A DNA stretch of 32,784 bases from the NCBI GenBank assembly GCA_028383305.1, contig JAOEVD010000024.1, positions 1 through 32,784 of the forward strand. Direction: 5' to 3'. The position numbers were made by a program, and so were the translations under genes. Below, piece by piece: positions 1-8,813 of this stretch. This stretch comes from Candidatus Puniceispirillum sp. Lineage in GTDB: Bacteria; Pseudomonadota; Alphaproteobacteria; Puniceispirillales; Puniceispirillaceae. How positions within the stretch are numbered: the first letter of the stretch is position 1; each line of letters begins with the position of its first letter. The notes below the pieces were generated by a model, which was given only the letters and a program-made list of their open reading frames with translations, searched no databases and was not told the origin of the DNA.

Positions 1-3000
1 CACAACAGGCTGGCTTGCATCGACAAGTGTTGCTGTTACCTCCATAAATGGAAGGGAGAACTCTGTAACGCTAGGAAATGCAAAGCCGCCAATGTCAATC
101 TGGCCAGTACTTGTGTCATGTGTTCCAACCTGCCCAGACAGACCTGAACCAAACGTTACTAATGTATCATCAACAGTGATTACGGACGGATCATAATCAA
201 ACATCATTGAGAATGACCCTATGCCATCTCCACCCGGATCCTGAGATGGGTCTGCGTACAATCCAAAGACCACTGTGTCACCCGATTGGGATACTTTGTT
301 GATCGTAAATGCTGGAGGTGACAAAGCAGTGAATAGCTCATTAAATTTTAGGCTATCTCCGGATGCAAGTGCATCGTCATAGAATTGAAACTCTTCAACA
401 CTAGTGACTTCAATAACATCAGCAGTATTTTTTTCAATGAGTTGAACGGTGGTTTCATTGAGATAGTTAATGTCAAAACTATCTTTGCTCTGATGAATTT
501 TAAGAGTGTCATAACCTAACCCTCCGTCGATGAGATCGCTTCCTACCGACCACCAGATTCTATCATCACCCGCTCCAGCATATATAATTTCATTGCCAGT
601 CGAGTCCCAAATTTGGTTATCACCATAGACTAGATACTCTTTTGCTAATGACTCATTTCCGCTTTTGAGAATTTTATAAAATGTATCTGCTTCTACACCG
701 CCAGAGTGTGAATTACGGCTATTATAACTGGGATCATCTGAATTACCAAAAAATGTAAAAACTAATTTTTCTTGATTACCGTGTTCGTCAGAAAAATCTA
801 TAAAGTGGAGATTGCCACTTAATTCTATATCACTTAACGGGCTGTTGTTTTGGGGTGCAAATGGAAAAGGGGTTTCTGAATATACTCTTTGGTACGAGTG
901 TAAATACATAGAAGAGTATAGGTTGCCAGAATAGGAATCACTTAAAGAGATGCCCCAAGGGCTATCACCAATGGATACAGTTCTATCCGGGCCTGTCAAA
1001 TAATGGATATCCGCGCGTTCGAGGATAGTCTGGTTAATATTTTCAACGTAAGAGCTAATACCAAAGTTCACTTCGGAATAATTTAAAGAACCATTACTAC
1101 TAAAATTCAGGTCATATTGACTCGGAAAATTATAGAAATCTGGTTGCGAAGTGCCTGGGTTGTAATCAGAGAGATAGCTGACCTGAGCACCATCACTGGT
1201 TGAATAGCTTATATTGAAACTACCATCGTCATTTGCAGTAACGGTCTCTATTTCCTCGTCGACAAGAGAGCTTGTTACTCTAACCTCATCAGTTACAAAA
1301 TTGCCGTCTGATGGATCAAAAACCCGGTAAAAAATATCACGGTCAAGGCTGAAGGATGAGGAACTACTCCACGTCCCATCTCCAACATCTTTCCAGATGT
1401 CCCTGCTCCAAACGGCTGCCACGTTGCCATCGGCAAGAGCTGTAACAGAACTTGAATGAAAATCACCAGTTGACGTAAACAAAGTAGTATCAAGTTCAAT
1501 TTCTGACACAAAACCGGTGTTACTGAGTAAACCATTGTGCGAACCATCATTATCAAACTGTATATTTGCGAATGAGTTTATAATGGACGTATAACTTGCA
1601 TCCTCACCATAAAGGATTTTATATGGCGCCTCGTTTAGACTGTTAACGGCAACCGCAAAAGTGGCCTCATTGACCAGCCCCGAACCATCTGTAATTAGAA
1701 CTTTACCCTCATGAAGCCCAACATTTTCACTCTGAGGTGAGCCTGTGATCAGGCCTGAAGAGGAAATTCCCATCCAGTAGGGTAAATCCACTCCAACATA
1801 AGTTAACTCTCCAACAGCCACTGATGTGTCCGTATCGTCGCTAACTAATTGATATTGAAATATCGAATCCTGATCTACTATTATCGAATTCTGATCTACT
1901 ATTGTTGAAACTGTATGAACCAATTCTGTCTCAATTGGGTTTATCGGATTTGCATTATTTGTATCTTCAATATCTGTAATAGGGGTAACCGCTTTTTTAA
2001 GAATAGTAGATCCATCACTTAAAGTTATAAGAGTACTACCATCAGATGTTGTTTCACTTACGAATTGCTCTTGCTCCGCATCCGTGAAATCAAAGAAACG
2101 TATTTCATCTATACCGTCTTCAAATCCCACAATAATGTCATTACCGTCACCCTTTCTGTAATCAAACTTATCACTTCCAATACCGCCATCCAACGTGTCG
2201 TCACCAGAACCACCAGCCAGTGTATCATCTCCAGAACCACCAGCCAGTGTGTCATTCCCAACATTTCCAGTTATTGAGTTATCGTGATCGTTTCCGGTAA
2301 GATTGATATCATCAGTACCTTCAATAACGGCATTCTCAACGCCGTTTGGAATGGTAAGATCACCATGAGTAAAAACTGTGTTTCCTGCAGCATGTGGAAT
2401 TAAATTCAACAATGAATTTAGGTCCGCCGCGTTAACAAGCGACTCAATTATTTCATCACCGGCATTCAAACCATCGGTGTAGAGGTAATGTCCACTCTCA
2501 TTTTGGAATCTAAAGTCTGAGACAGTTCCTAAAATTTTATCTAAGTCGACATCGTATGATAGCGCACCCTCAAAAACGACTGTCGAGAGAACAACATTCT
2601 CGCCCGGATCACTGTCATAACTAATTTCAAATCTTGCGTCCGAGTTATTTAAAAGCTCAGTGTTACTATCAAATGTTATTGGACCAACGAACCCAACATG
2701 CATATTCCCGAAGTCCACTGACAAGCCGTTAAATGCTAGAGAGGTTGCCCTGCCAGCTGCGACAGACAAATTGAAATCCAACTGAACTTTTCCAGCTATA
2801 TCAGTCTGCCCTTTATCATTGAAAAGAGTGACACTTATCTCGGTAATAGAGTAATCTTGATCTAGGGAGTCCGTGGATAACCCCGCGCCCGTGACAACGA
2901 TCTCAGCGCTTGCCTGTTCGCCAGCGTTGCCGTCGATTATGTACGTACTAGTTACCTGAGAGCCGTCAGAGGCTGTCGAAGTAACCTCGGAAGTTGGGGA

Positions 3001-3129
3001 AGACGATAACAGCTCCCAAGCCGTCGAGATATTTTCAGTGAATATTGCGTTAGCCTGAGATATGGTGTCACCAACAAAGTGATTTTCTAGGTTGGCTACA
3101 TTTCCTGAAACATATATGGACGTTGACAT
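1..3129 (-). CDS. Large secreted RTX-type repeat protein, 3' end outside window
   Basis: The minus-strand frame stays open for 1043 codons from ATG at 3129-3127 to the left edge, so the C-terminus is missing. The start has a good ribosome site (AGGAG, about 8 bases upstream). No N-terminal signal peptide is visible. Residues about 278-347 hold glycine/aspartate nonapeptides of the haemolysin calcium-binding type (GGSGDDTLA, twice nearly identical, then GGIGSDKF). Residues about 424-497 resemble a putative Ig/cadherin-like domain (He_PIG style, with WMGISSSGLITGSP). Residues about 844-877 form a second, degenerate calcium-binding patch (AGAGDDRIW, DGGLGYDTL). From about 941 the sequence resembles a cohesin-type beta sandwich (SFSMMFDYDPSVITVDD). 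RTX proteins are usually exported by type I secretion through a C-terminal signal, which would lie beyond the edge. A surface or extracellular adhesin-like role is likely, and no enzymatic domain is seen. Confidence 0.85.
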   Translation of the reverse strand, partial: MSTSIYVSGNVANLENHFVGDTISQANAIFTENISTAWELLSSSPTSEVTSTASDGSQVTSTYIIDGNAGEQASAEIVVTGAGLSTDSLDQDYSITEISVTLFNDKGQTDIAGKVQLDFNLSVAAGRATSLAFNGLSVDFGNMHVGFVGPITFDSNTELLNNSDARFEISYDSDPGENVVLSTVVFEGALSYDVDLDKILGTVSDFRFQNESGHYLYTDGLNAGDEIIESLVNAADLNSLLNLIPHAAGNTVFTHGDLTIPNGVENAVIEGTDDINLTGNDHDNSITGNVGNDTLAGGSGDDTLAGGSGDDTLDGGIGSDKFDYRKGDGNDIIVGFEDGIDEIRFFDFTDAEQEQFVSETTSDGSTLITLSDGSTILKKAVTPITDIEDTNNANPINPIETELVHTVSTIVDQNSIIVDQDSIFQYQLVSDDTDTSVAVGELTYVGVDLPYWMGISSSGLITGSPQSENVGLHEGKVLITDGSGLVNEATFAVAVNSLNEAPYKILYGEDASYTSIINSFANIQFDNDGSHNGLLSNTGFVSEIELDTTLFTSTGDFHSSSVTALADGNVAAVWSRDIWKDVGDGTWSSSSSFSLDRDIFYRVFDPSDGNFVTDEVRVTSSLVDEEIETVTANDDGSFNISYSTSDGAQVSYLSDYNPGTSQPDFYNFPSQYDLNFSSNGSLNYSEVNFGISSYVENINQTILERADIHYLTGPDRTVSIGDSPWGISLSDSYSGNLYSSMYLHSYQRVYSETPFPFAPQNNSPLSDIELSGNLHFIDFSDEHGNQEKLVFTFFGNSDDPSYNSRNSHSGGVEADTFYKILKSGNESLAKEYLVYGDNQIWDSTGNEIIYAGAGDDRIWWSVGSDLIDGGLGYDTLKIHQSKDSFDINYLNETTVQLIEKNTADVIEVTSVEEFQFYDDALASGDSLKFNELFTALSPPAFTINKVSQSGDTVVFGLYADPSQDPGGDGIGSFSMMFDYDPSVITVDDTLVTFGSGLSGQVGTHDTSTGQIDIGGFAFPSVTEFSLPFMEVTATLVDASQPVV
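1862..1903. repeat. 21-bp tandem duplication in the repeat protein
   Basis: Two adjacent 21-base units differ at one position (ATCGAATCCTGATCTACTAT against ATCGAATTCTGATCTACTAT, each followed by T). They add seven codons in frame and give the peptide repeat IVDQNSI/IVDQDSI in the linker before the Ig-like domain. Confidence 0.85.
2199..2253. repeat. 27-bp tandem repeat coding RTX nonapeptides
   Basis: Two nearly identical 27-base units (core CCAGAACCACCAGCCAGTG on the plus strand) follow each other inside the large repeat protein. Each encodes one calcium-binding nonapeptide (GGSGDDTLA). More diverged units flank them on both sides. The near identity suggests recent duplication. Confidence 0.8.
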
Positions 3130-3202
3130 TTAACAACTCCTGAGTTCGGGCTATTGTGCAAGCCTTGAATAATCTCCTGAAAGGCCACTTAAGGGTGCAG
3201 TA

Positions 3203-4033
3203 GTGTGCAATTTTCTAAAAAAAATGAAACGCGTTAGCGTACATGTCTACTTACTCACAAGTTTAATCTTATCAGCGGATGCTTTTTTGGCAAGCAATGC
3301 GTTAGCCATTGATCTAAAACGATTGACAAAGCGCTATTCAGTAAATGATCCGTCACCGACTATTACAGCAAAATCTTTGGATCAAACCGCTAAGTGGTAT
3401 GACGATTACCCAACTGCAAAATCACAGCGAGAGTGGGAGTTGGAATTTGCTATCAACTCGCAATATGATTTGAAACTTCGTCAAACAGAAATTGCGGGCG
3501 TTCACAATGGTGAAACAACAAAATACACTTGTATTGTCGGCCTATGCTCTAATATTGGTATCGGCTTAGTAAGTGGAAATACCGCGACAGATACCATTTC
3601 CTACAATATCGAAACTTTGCAGATAATCGTCCAAAAGCAAGATCAATTTTTTGGCCAGACCTTAATCAAACCGAGAGTGGGTTTGAACGTTCTTGATATA
3701 GCGTTAAAATACTCTGGTGCAGGAAAACCAAAATCAGAAGGCATAATTATGCCAATTCCAATCGTTGGTATGTATTCGGAATTACCTTTAAGAGGCGACA
3801 CGAAACTCTACTTTGAGTCAAATTTCTTTGCGTTCAAGACGGGTAAAACAAGCTACAAACACACTGATACTTCTCTTGGAGTTACTACGACAATTGGCGA
3901 GGCTTTCGAGCTCACAATTGGGTTTAAAAACTTGATATATCGTATTTCTAACAGTGGTGGTTCAGCTAACATTCAGCTTGATATCAAACAAAACACTCCG
4001 TTCCTTGGGATAACTTTGATGTTCAATCCATAA
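3203..4033 (+). CDS. Exported, probably beta-barrel protein of unknown function
   Basis: This 276-residue protein is not one I recognise. GTG at 3203 is preceded by AAGGG about 8 bases upstream. ATG at 3224 would give a more compact signal peptide (MKRVSVHVYLLTSLILSADA) but lacks a ribosome site. The hydrophobic N-terminus with ASNALA suggests Sec export. The mature part is rich in alternating polar and hydrophobic segments, glycine and aromatics, and ends in a strand-like FLGITLMFNP, which suits an outer-membrane barrel. It reads divergently from the large repeat protein across a 73-base gap, so the two may share a control region. A link to surface display or secretion of that protein is possible but only inferred from position. 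Confidence 0.75.
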   Translation: MCNFLKKMKRVSVHVYLLTSLILSADAFLASNALAIDLKRLTKRYSVNDPSPTITAKSLDQTAKWYDDYPTAKSQREWELEFAINSQYDLKLRQTEIAGVHNGETTKYTCIVGLCSNIGIGLVSGNTATDTISYNIETLQIIVQKQDQFFGQTLIKPRVGLNVLDIALKYSGAGKPKSEGIIMPIPIVGMYSELPLRGDTKLYFESNFFAFKTGKTSYKHTDTSLGVTTTIGEAFELTIGFKNLIYRISNSGGSANIQLDIKQNTPFLGITLMFNP

Positions 4034-4285
4034 TGCCTAAAAAATTACAGTTTTTATTCAGAGGAAACTGCTAAAAAAAGAACCGCACAAAGGTGATCCG
4101 AGTTTAGGGAGGAATTCGCAGCCCAAATTTCAACTAGATTTTGAAAAGCGGTTGAAAGGCAGGACTGGTGTGCTTCGGTGCGCCTGTCTGCCGGTTTGTC
4201 ACAATCCGTCACAGTTACGACAAAAAACTCCCGGGAATCCTTGCAAAACATGTGTTTTTTATACTATCATACACACATTAAATGA
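4034..4285. other. Non-coding spacer before the tRNA-Val-like sequence
   Basis: I see no convincing gene here. The only long open frame (minus strand, 65 residues) has no ribosome site and no recognisable sequence. The last part becomes very AT-rich just before the tRNA-like sequence. Confidence 0.5.
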
Positions 4286-4392
4286 AGGGCTAAATTATTG
4301 AAATAATAATAGAAAATGATGTAGCTCAGCGGGAGAGCACTTCGTTGACATCGAAGGGGTCACAGGTTCAATCCCTGTCACTCCCACCATTT
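4286..4392 (+). repeat. Left copy of a ~107-bp direct repeat (att-like)
   Basis: This segment runs from AGGGCTAAAT through the tRNA-Val-like sequence to CCATTT. It is repeated at 10933-11038 in the same orientation, and the match includes the AT-rich stretch upstream of the tRNA. The start-to-start distance is 6647 bases. Direct repeats ending exactly at a tRNA 3' end are the usual trace of tyrosine-integrase insertion. Confidence 0.75.
4315..4389 (+). tRNA. tRNA-Val(GAC)-like gene with a mismatched acceptor stem
   Basis: The cloverleaf is clear: D arm GCTC-AGCGGGA-GAGC, anticodon arm CTTCG-TTGACAT-CGAAG with anticodon GAC, T arm ACAGG-TTCAATC-CCTGT, then CACTCCC, discriminator A and encoded CCA. 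The 5' acceptor strand should be GGGAGTG to pair with CACTCCC but reads AATGATG, so only the two innermost pairs and one wobble remain. The 5' end therefore looks replaced, as expected for a tRNA copy carried on an integrating element or left at an attachment site. It is probably not a working tRNA. Frames on the opposite strand here encode only a familiar spurious peptide (GVTGIEPVTPSMSTK). Confidence 0.75.
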
Positions 4393-4550
4393 CCTTCAAG
4401 GGATTTTTGAAGCAGAGCGTCAGGTTTGGAGTTTTTTTGCTTTCAGGCTTGTGTGTTTTGATTTCATCCAATATCGTCTTAATGTCTACTAGCTGTAGAC
4501 ATAGTGTAGACACGGCGCCGAAAGTTTAGATCTCTTCGTCGCTGGATATA

Positions 4551-4559
4551 CCCCCCCCC
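4551..4559. repeat. Homopolymer run of nine C
   Basis: Nine C on the plus strand preceded by GATATA. The run lies between the tRNA-Val-like sequence and the integrase remnant and is outside any gene I can support. Confidence 0.8.
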
Positions 4560-4584
4560 TTCTGTTATTTGAGCCGGGGCCGAT

Positions 4585-4716
4585 ATGCAGAGAAAATTGA
4601 CTGCCACATTAGTTGCAAAGCTAACCGTTCCGGACGGAAAAAAATCTATCAAGATATTTGATACTGAAGTTGCCGGGCTTTGGGTGCCGACAAATATAAT
4701 GAGCAATACAGGTTAA
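4585..4716 (+). pseudogene. Tyrosine integrase N-terminal remnant
   Basis: ATG at 4585 opens a 43-residue frame. Its first 34 residues read like the arm-type DNA-binding domain at the N-terminus of P4/DUF4102-family integrases: KLTATLVAKLTVPDGKK, then the strand IKIFDTEVAGLWV. In that family the next residues continue the domain and lead to a catalytic domain of about 300 residues. Here the frame turns to PTNIMSNTG and stops, and no catalytic part is visible downstream. The position about 200 bases inside the tRNA-Val-like repeat is where an island integrase normally sits. This supports integration followed by deletion. Confidence 0.7.
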
Positions 4717-4955
4717 CGCCAACTGGCAACGAACTGGAAAGGCCAAACCTTAAGGCGTTCTTTGCATTAATGAGAATTATAGCCTCACCACACCGCTCTG
4801 ATGAGGTTTGGGCTGCTAGTGTGGCGGTAGTGGTCTTGAAAAGCCGTCACTGACCGAGAAAACGGGGCTTAAAAAGCTGTCCGTGAAAGGTGTTTAGTTA
4901 CGTTTAGCAAACTAAGTTGATTGACGCCATTAGAGTAAAAAAATAATGTTATCGA

Positions 4956-7211
4956 ATGTTAAACATTAAATTAATAACTATGGCTGCTGGATTTGTGGGG
5001 CTCTTTGGACTGGTGGGCTGCCAACAGCAAACCTCCAACAACAATGTCACAGTTAATGTTTCTAGCAAGGCCACTGTTGGTGCGTATGACTCTGGCGGTT
5101 CAGTTTCAACAATCGACTACGCGTATTCTGATGCGCAACCAGATAATGTGAACTTAGATTTGTTTATGACGCTCGATGATGCAGCGCGGTTTGAGAGCAG
5201 AATTGGAATCGGCGCTCCATTGAAAAGAGTGAATCGCTACGTTGGCAAAACTCGGCGTGAAGCTATACAGCTTGTTGTTTCAGAGCTGGAGAATTATCAG
5301 GATGATTTTTTGTGGCCAGACTGGGTCGATAACGTTACACCCATAAGCTTTTTTGAACGCGCAAAGAAAAGAAATCGGTTCTATTGCGGTGAGTCAATGT
5401 TTGAAGATTCACTGAGGATGGAGCTTTCTAAAAAGTTATTAGTTTCTAATACGCCTCAATTTGAGAGGTTGTTTTTGGTTTGGCTGGATCACTTTTCCGT
5501 GGAGTTTAATGCTTATTCCCAAAGTCACGCTTATGCAGAGCATATGCGCCTAATTAGAAAAAATTCTAGCGGAAGTTTCTTAGATTTACTGGTCAATGTA
5601 GTTAATGACCCTGGATTGATAGTTTACCTAAACAATGACTCCAGCACCGCAAAAAAGCCAAATGAAAACCTTGCGCGCGAGTTTTTAGAATTGTTCTCTC
5701 TTGGCGAGGGAAAATATAACGAAAAAGACATCAAGACACTGGCAAAAGTAATAGCTCCGTATGGTATCAATTTCGTCTCTGAAAAGCCTAATTGGTTTTC
5801 ATCGAAGGCGTCAGGTCGCGAATTTAAAGCGTTCGGTCAGAGTTATAAAAACTTCAATGAATTTGTTGAGCTAATATCCAATCGCGCTGATTTTGGCGAG
5901 ATGATCGCGAAGAAATTCTACCGAGAATTTGTCAGTGTAAAACCTCCAAAACCAAATGATATCGCGATTATAATGTCTGCTTTCCGAAAATCTGGATTTT
6001 CCATACCAAAACTGTTTGAAGCTACAATCAGTTTAGGGTCATTTTGGTCGGAGGAAAGCAGACTTAATATTGTTAAAAGCCCAATAGAATTACTCTATGG
6101 TTCGGCTAGGATCCTTGGTTTTGCGGGTCAAGAAATGGATGATCATATTTGGATGTTGGCGTTTGCAACTGAGCTGGGGCAGGATTTATTAAACCCCCCA
6201 AACGTTGCTGGATTTCCCGGTGGGACAGCTTGGGTAGCTGGCCAAATGATGGAAAAGCGAATTGAAATCGTTAATCGTATGTTCGGTGATTTCAGTCAAA
6301 GCTCAACAGGTATGCAATCCAAGCAGAAAACAACATTTATGGATGCCGCAAGGTCAAGAGGTCAGCAGTCTCGCATTAAAGAAGTTGATAACTACAGAGC
6401 TGAACGAAAACAGTTTTTTGAAAATTTAAAAAAAGATCAATTGGGCGTTGAGACGATATTGCTCAACGAAGTTACCCGTGACTTTGAAAAAAACCGTTGG
6501 CGTAACATTGAAACAGTTTTTTACAACGTTCAGTTGAACGGGCGTAAATGGGACGGCATAACGGTCCAATTTGGTAATGATAAGAATGATCGTGGCAGGT
6601 TGGGCGATCACTTAAGATTAGAGCAGGGTAAAAGCAGCCCTGATGCTTTTGATCAGTCTGCGTACAATAGAAGTTTCACAAACAATAGGGGGCTTCGAAC
6701 AGTCAAATTTTCTTATCCCTCAGGGGGTGATCAACGCCGAATGCCAACGGCCACTGAGGACAAGATGTTAGTAGAACGTTTGTCGCAGGCAATGCAGATT
6801 GTGATCGACCACAACAGAGCTTACACCCAGCTGTCTGTTAATTCAGCAGCTCAAAAATGGCTAAAGCAATTTCTGGAAAAGGTCGGGTGGAAGGAGTTGT
6901 CCGAAAATGGCAAAACCTATCCACCAGTGAGAATGTTTGCCATAGAAAATGGTGTTTTAGGGGGCGGCAGCAGTGGAGGGACTCCTTATCCCAAAATGCG
7001 CCCATTTCGATGCGGCTTTAATCAGACAAAATATAATTTTATTGAAGCGCGGCAAATTCCAGAGGAATTTGATGGTTTCAGCTTGGGTGGAACAATTTCG
7101 GAATTAGATAAGCAAGACCTCATAACGCTTTTGCTACCGGATTTGTCGAGCCGGTTAGGTGACATCAGTGTCAAGCAAGCTCTAACGCATGAAGGTTATC
7201 AATTGAGGTAA
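4956..7211 (+). CDS. DUF1800 family lipoprotein
   Basis: This is a 751-residue DUF1800 protein. The N-terminus is a lipoprotein signal with lipobox LVGC (Cys22), so the protein should be anchored in a membrane and face outward. Family landmarks are WLDHFSV (176-182), NENLAREFLELFSLGEG (236-252) and GQDLLNPPNVAGFPGG at about 408-423. The biochemical role of DUF1800 is not established. Its genes are usually followed by a DUF1501 gene, as here with a 3-base gap. The ATG has only a weak ribosome site. The region after the GFPGG motif (about 430-751) is longer than a typical family tail and I cannot assign it. Confidence 0.9.
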   Translation: MLNIKLITMAAGFVGLFGLVGCQQQTSNNNVTVNVSSKATVGAYDSGGSVSTIDYAYSDAQPDNVNLDLFMTLDDAARFESRIGIGAPLKRVNRYVGKTRREAIQLVVSELENYQDDFLWPDWVDNVTPISFFERAKKRNRFYCGESMFEDSLRMELSKKLLVSNTPQFERLFLVWLDHFSVEFNAYSQSHAYAEHMRLIRKNSSGSFLDLLVNVVNDPGLIVYLNNDSSTAKKPNENLAREFLELFSLGEGKYNEKDIKTLAKVIAPYGINFVSEKPNWFSSKASGREFKAFGQSYKNFNEFVELISNRADFGEMIAKKFYREFVSVKPPKPNDIAIIMSAFRKSGFSIPKLFEATISLGSFWSEESRLNIVKSPIELLYGSARILGFAGQEMDDHIWMLAFATELGQDLLNPPNVAGFPGGTAWVAGQMMEKRIEIVNRMFGDFSQSSTGMQSKQKTTFMDAARSRGQQSRIKEVDNYRAERKQFFENLKKDQLGVETILLNEVTRDFEKNRWRNIETVFYNVQLNGRKWDGITVQFGNDKNDRGRLGDHLRLEQGKSSPDAFDQSAYNRSFTNNRGLRTVKFSYPSGGDQRRMPTATEDKMLVERLSQAMQIVIDHNRAYTQLSVNSAAQKWLKQFLEKVGWKELSENGKTYPPVRMFAIENGVLGGGSSGGTPYPKMRPFRCGFNQTKYNFIEARQIPEEFDGFSLGGTISELDKQDLITLLLPDLSSRLGDISVKQALTHEGYQLR

Positions 7212-7214
7212 AAG

Positions 7215-8381
7215 ATGAAGAGAAGAGATTTTATCAATTTTGCAGCGACAACCGCGCTTTTTGCACTGTCACCGTTCTCTATATCAGCGAAAACAAGTAG
7301 CAAAATCCTTATATTAATCGAGCTGCAAGGTGCCAATGACGGCTTAAATACTGTCATACCAACAAAAGATAATGGGTATTACAAGCTGCGACCCAACATA
7401 GCGATACCCAAAAAAGACATATTGGGTATTGATACAAATTATGGGTTACATTTTAGTTTAAAGGGCTTAGCCGACCTCTGTGGCACTGGTGATTGCAGCA
7501 TCATTCAAAATCTTGGCTATCCAAATCCAATACTTTCTCACTTTCGGTCCATTGAGCTTTGGGAGAGGGGCGGTGACGGCAAACAGAACGGCAGAGAGGG
7601 ATGGTTAAACGCTACCCTCGAGGCTTTGGCTGATAAAAGCACGCTGGATGCAAAAGCAATGAACCTCGACAACGTGGGAACTGTTTTTGCTGGAGGAACC
7701 GATGGTTATCTTGGCCCAAACGCGATTGGTTACAGACCTGTAGAGGCTGAGTCACGTGACACAACCGTTCCGTTGCCCAATAACATCGAAATGGGATTGC
7801 TTGGCAATTTGCAAAAAATGCGAGTTGAAAACGAAATAAAGATTGCACGGCTTCAAGCAAAAATTAGCAAGACTAAAAGCTCTGTTTTTGTTGGGCGAGG
7901 TGAGTTGGGAAAACAACTATCAAAGGTTTGCCAGCTCATAATGGCAGGGGTAGAGATACCAGTTTTTAAGGTCTCAATTGGCAGCTTCGACACCCACATT
8001 GAGCAATTTTGGAAGCACCGAACCCTTTTGCGTGATCTGGATAAGTCAATCTCTGACACTGTAAGAACCTTAAAAGAAATCGGTGTATGGAACGATACAA
8101 TAATTATGACCTATTCTGAGTTTGGACGGCGGGCTAAAGAAAATGGATCTCGCGGCACCGACCACGGTATGGCTGCGCCCCATTTTGTTTTAGGGGGTAA
8201 AATCAGTGGCGCAGTTTATGGAGAGGAAAATGTTCTGAGCTCTGTGGCAGATAGCAATCTGAGATTTTCTATTGATTATAGATCTTTGTATAATAAAATT
8301 TTGTCAAAACATTTCGGGTTTCAAGATAATCAGTTCGCAACCTACAAAAATCAAACTTTGAACGGATTATTTAGCGCATAG
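7215..8381 (+). CDS. DUF1501 family exported protein
   Basis: This is a 388-residue DUF1501 protein, a group related to the sulfatase/alkaline phosphatase fold. The N-terminus has a twin-arginine start (KRRDF) followed by a hydrophobic stretch, so Tat export is likely. Family motifs are LIELQGANDGLNTVIP near residues 33-48, FDTHIEQFWKHRTLL, and the late YSEFGRRAKENG...GTDHGMA block that carries conserved His and Asp. The gene starts 3 bases after the DUF1800 gene and is surely co-transcribed with it. The pair is widespread but has no agreed function; a role at the cell envelope is the usual guess. Confidence 0.9.
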   Translation: MKRRDFINFAATTALFALSPFSISAKTSSKILILIELQGANDGLNTVIPTKDNGYYKLRPNIAIPKKDILGIDTNYGLHFSLKGLADLCGTGDCSIIQNLGYPNPILSHFRSIELWERGGDGKQNGREGWLNATLEALADKSTLDAKAMNLDNVGTVFAGGTDGYLGPNAIGYRPVEAESRDTTVPLPNNIEMGLLGNLQKMRVENEIKIARLQAKISKTKSSVFVGRGELGKQLSKVCQLIMAGVEIPVFKVSIGSFDTHIEQFWKHRTLLRDLDKSISDTVRTLKEIGVWNDTIIMTYSEFGRRAKENGSRGTDHGMAAPHFVLGGKISGAVYGEENVLSSVADSNLRFSIDYRSLYNKILSKHFGFQDNQFATYKNQTLNGLFSA

Positions 8382-8582
8382 CTGGCTCATTGCAGGTTTG
8401 AAAGATCTGCGCAATTGCCCGAGCAAGTGTTGTCCCTGACCGAGAAAGCGCGTTTAGAGCGCTGGCCACCAAAAGGTACTTCTTGAGGCTGCATTAATCG
8501 GGTTATGCGCGACCCCAACATTCCGCCAGCGGCAGAATTACAGTTAATATTTCGCTTCTCATTCGGGTAATAACGAACTGTC

Positions 8583-8768
8583 TTATATGTTTTTAAATTT
8601 CAATGAAAGTAGCGAAACCAAACCAGAGACCATTGCAGCCATAACCAATGTCAACGGGTTGTGCCAGTCATCTGGGCTGGTAATAAAGAATGCAAAAAAT
8701 AGCCCAACAAACACCAATAAAAAATTATAGATTGGGCTTTCTTTAAATTTGTGATCTGGATTTTTCAA
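8583..8768 (-). CDS. Small two-helix membrane protein, unknown
   Basis: This 61-residue frame starts at TTG (8768), with AAAGG about 16 bases upstream, further than ideal. The product has two hydrophobic helices (FLLVFVGLFFAFFI and LVMAAMVSGLVSLLSL) split by a polar turn SPDDWHNP, and basic ends. I recognise no family. It is the last member of the minus-strand series of small genes that begins near 10,904. Confidence 0.45.
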   Translation of the reverse strand: MKNPDHKFKESPIYNFLLVFVGLFFAFFITSPDDWHNPLTLVMAAMVSGLVSLLSLKFKNI

Positions 8769-8789
8769 ATTAACAATCTGACCTTTTTG

Positions 8790-8813
8790 TTAGATGCCAA
8801 GGGTGCGGGTCAT
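8790..8813 (-). CDS. Seven-residue leader-like ORF (MTRTLGI)
   Basis: ATG at 8813 overlaps the TGA of the preceding gene in an ATGA junction, and the frame stops after MTRTLGI. The same junction followed by an M/V-T-R-K/T-L start occurs at 9517 and 10249. It may be a decayed member of that set of tiny hydrophobic ORFs or a coupling leader for the gene starting at 8768. Confidence 0.3.
   Translation of the reverse strand: MTRTLGI

Noticed and set aside
2065-2277. Plus-strand ORF with repeated TSQC peptides
   Set aside because: It is the antisense shadow of the RTX repeats in the minus-strand gene.
4295-4513. Minus-strand ORF containing GVTGIEPVTPSMSTK
   Set aside because: It is the antisense translation of the tRNA-Val-like sequence, a common spurious peptide.
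8429-8480. Possible transposase-like C-terminus and small hairpin (AGCGC-GTTTAGA-GCGCT) after the DUF1501 gene
   Set aside because: The peptide is too short to identify, and the hairpin has a 5-bp stem without a T tract.
4846-8485. Shared CTGACCGAGAAA at 4849 and 8436 flanking the DUF1800/DUF1501 pair
   Set aside because: Similarity drops off quickly outside 12 bases. Chance is a sufficient explanation for a match this short.
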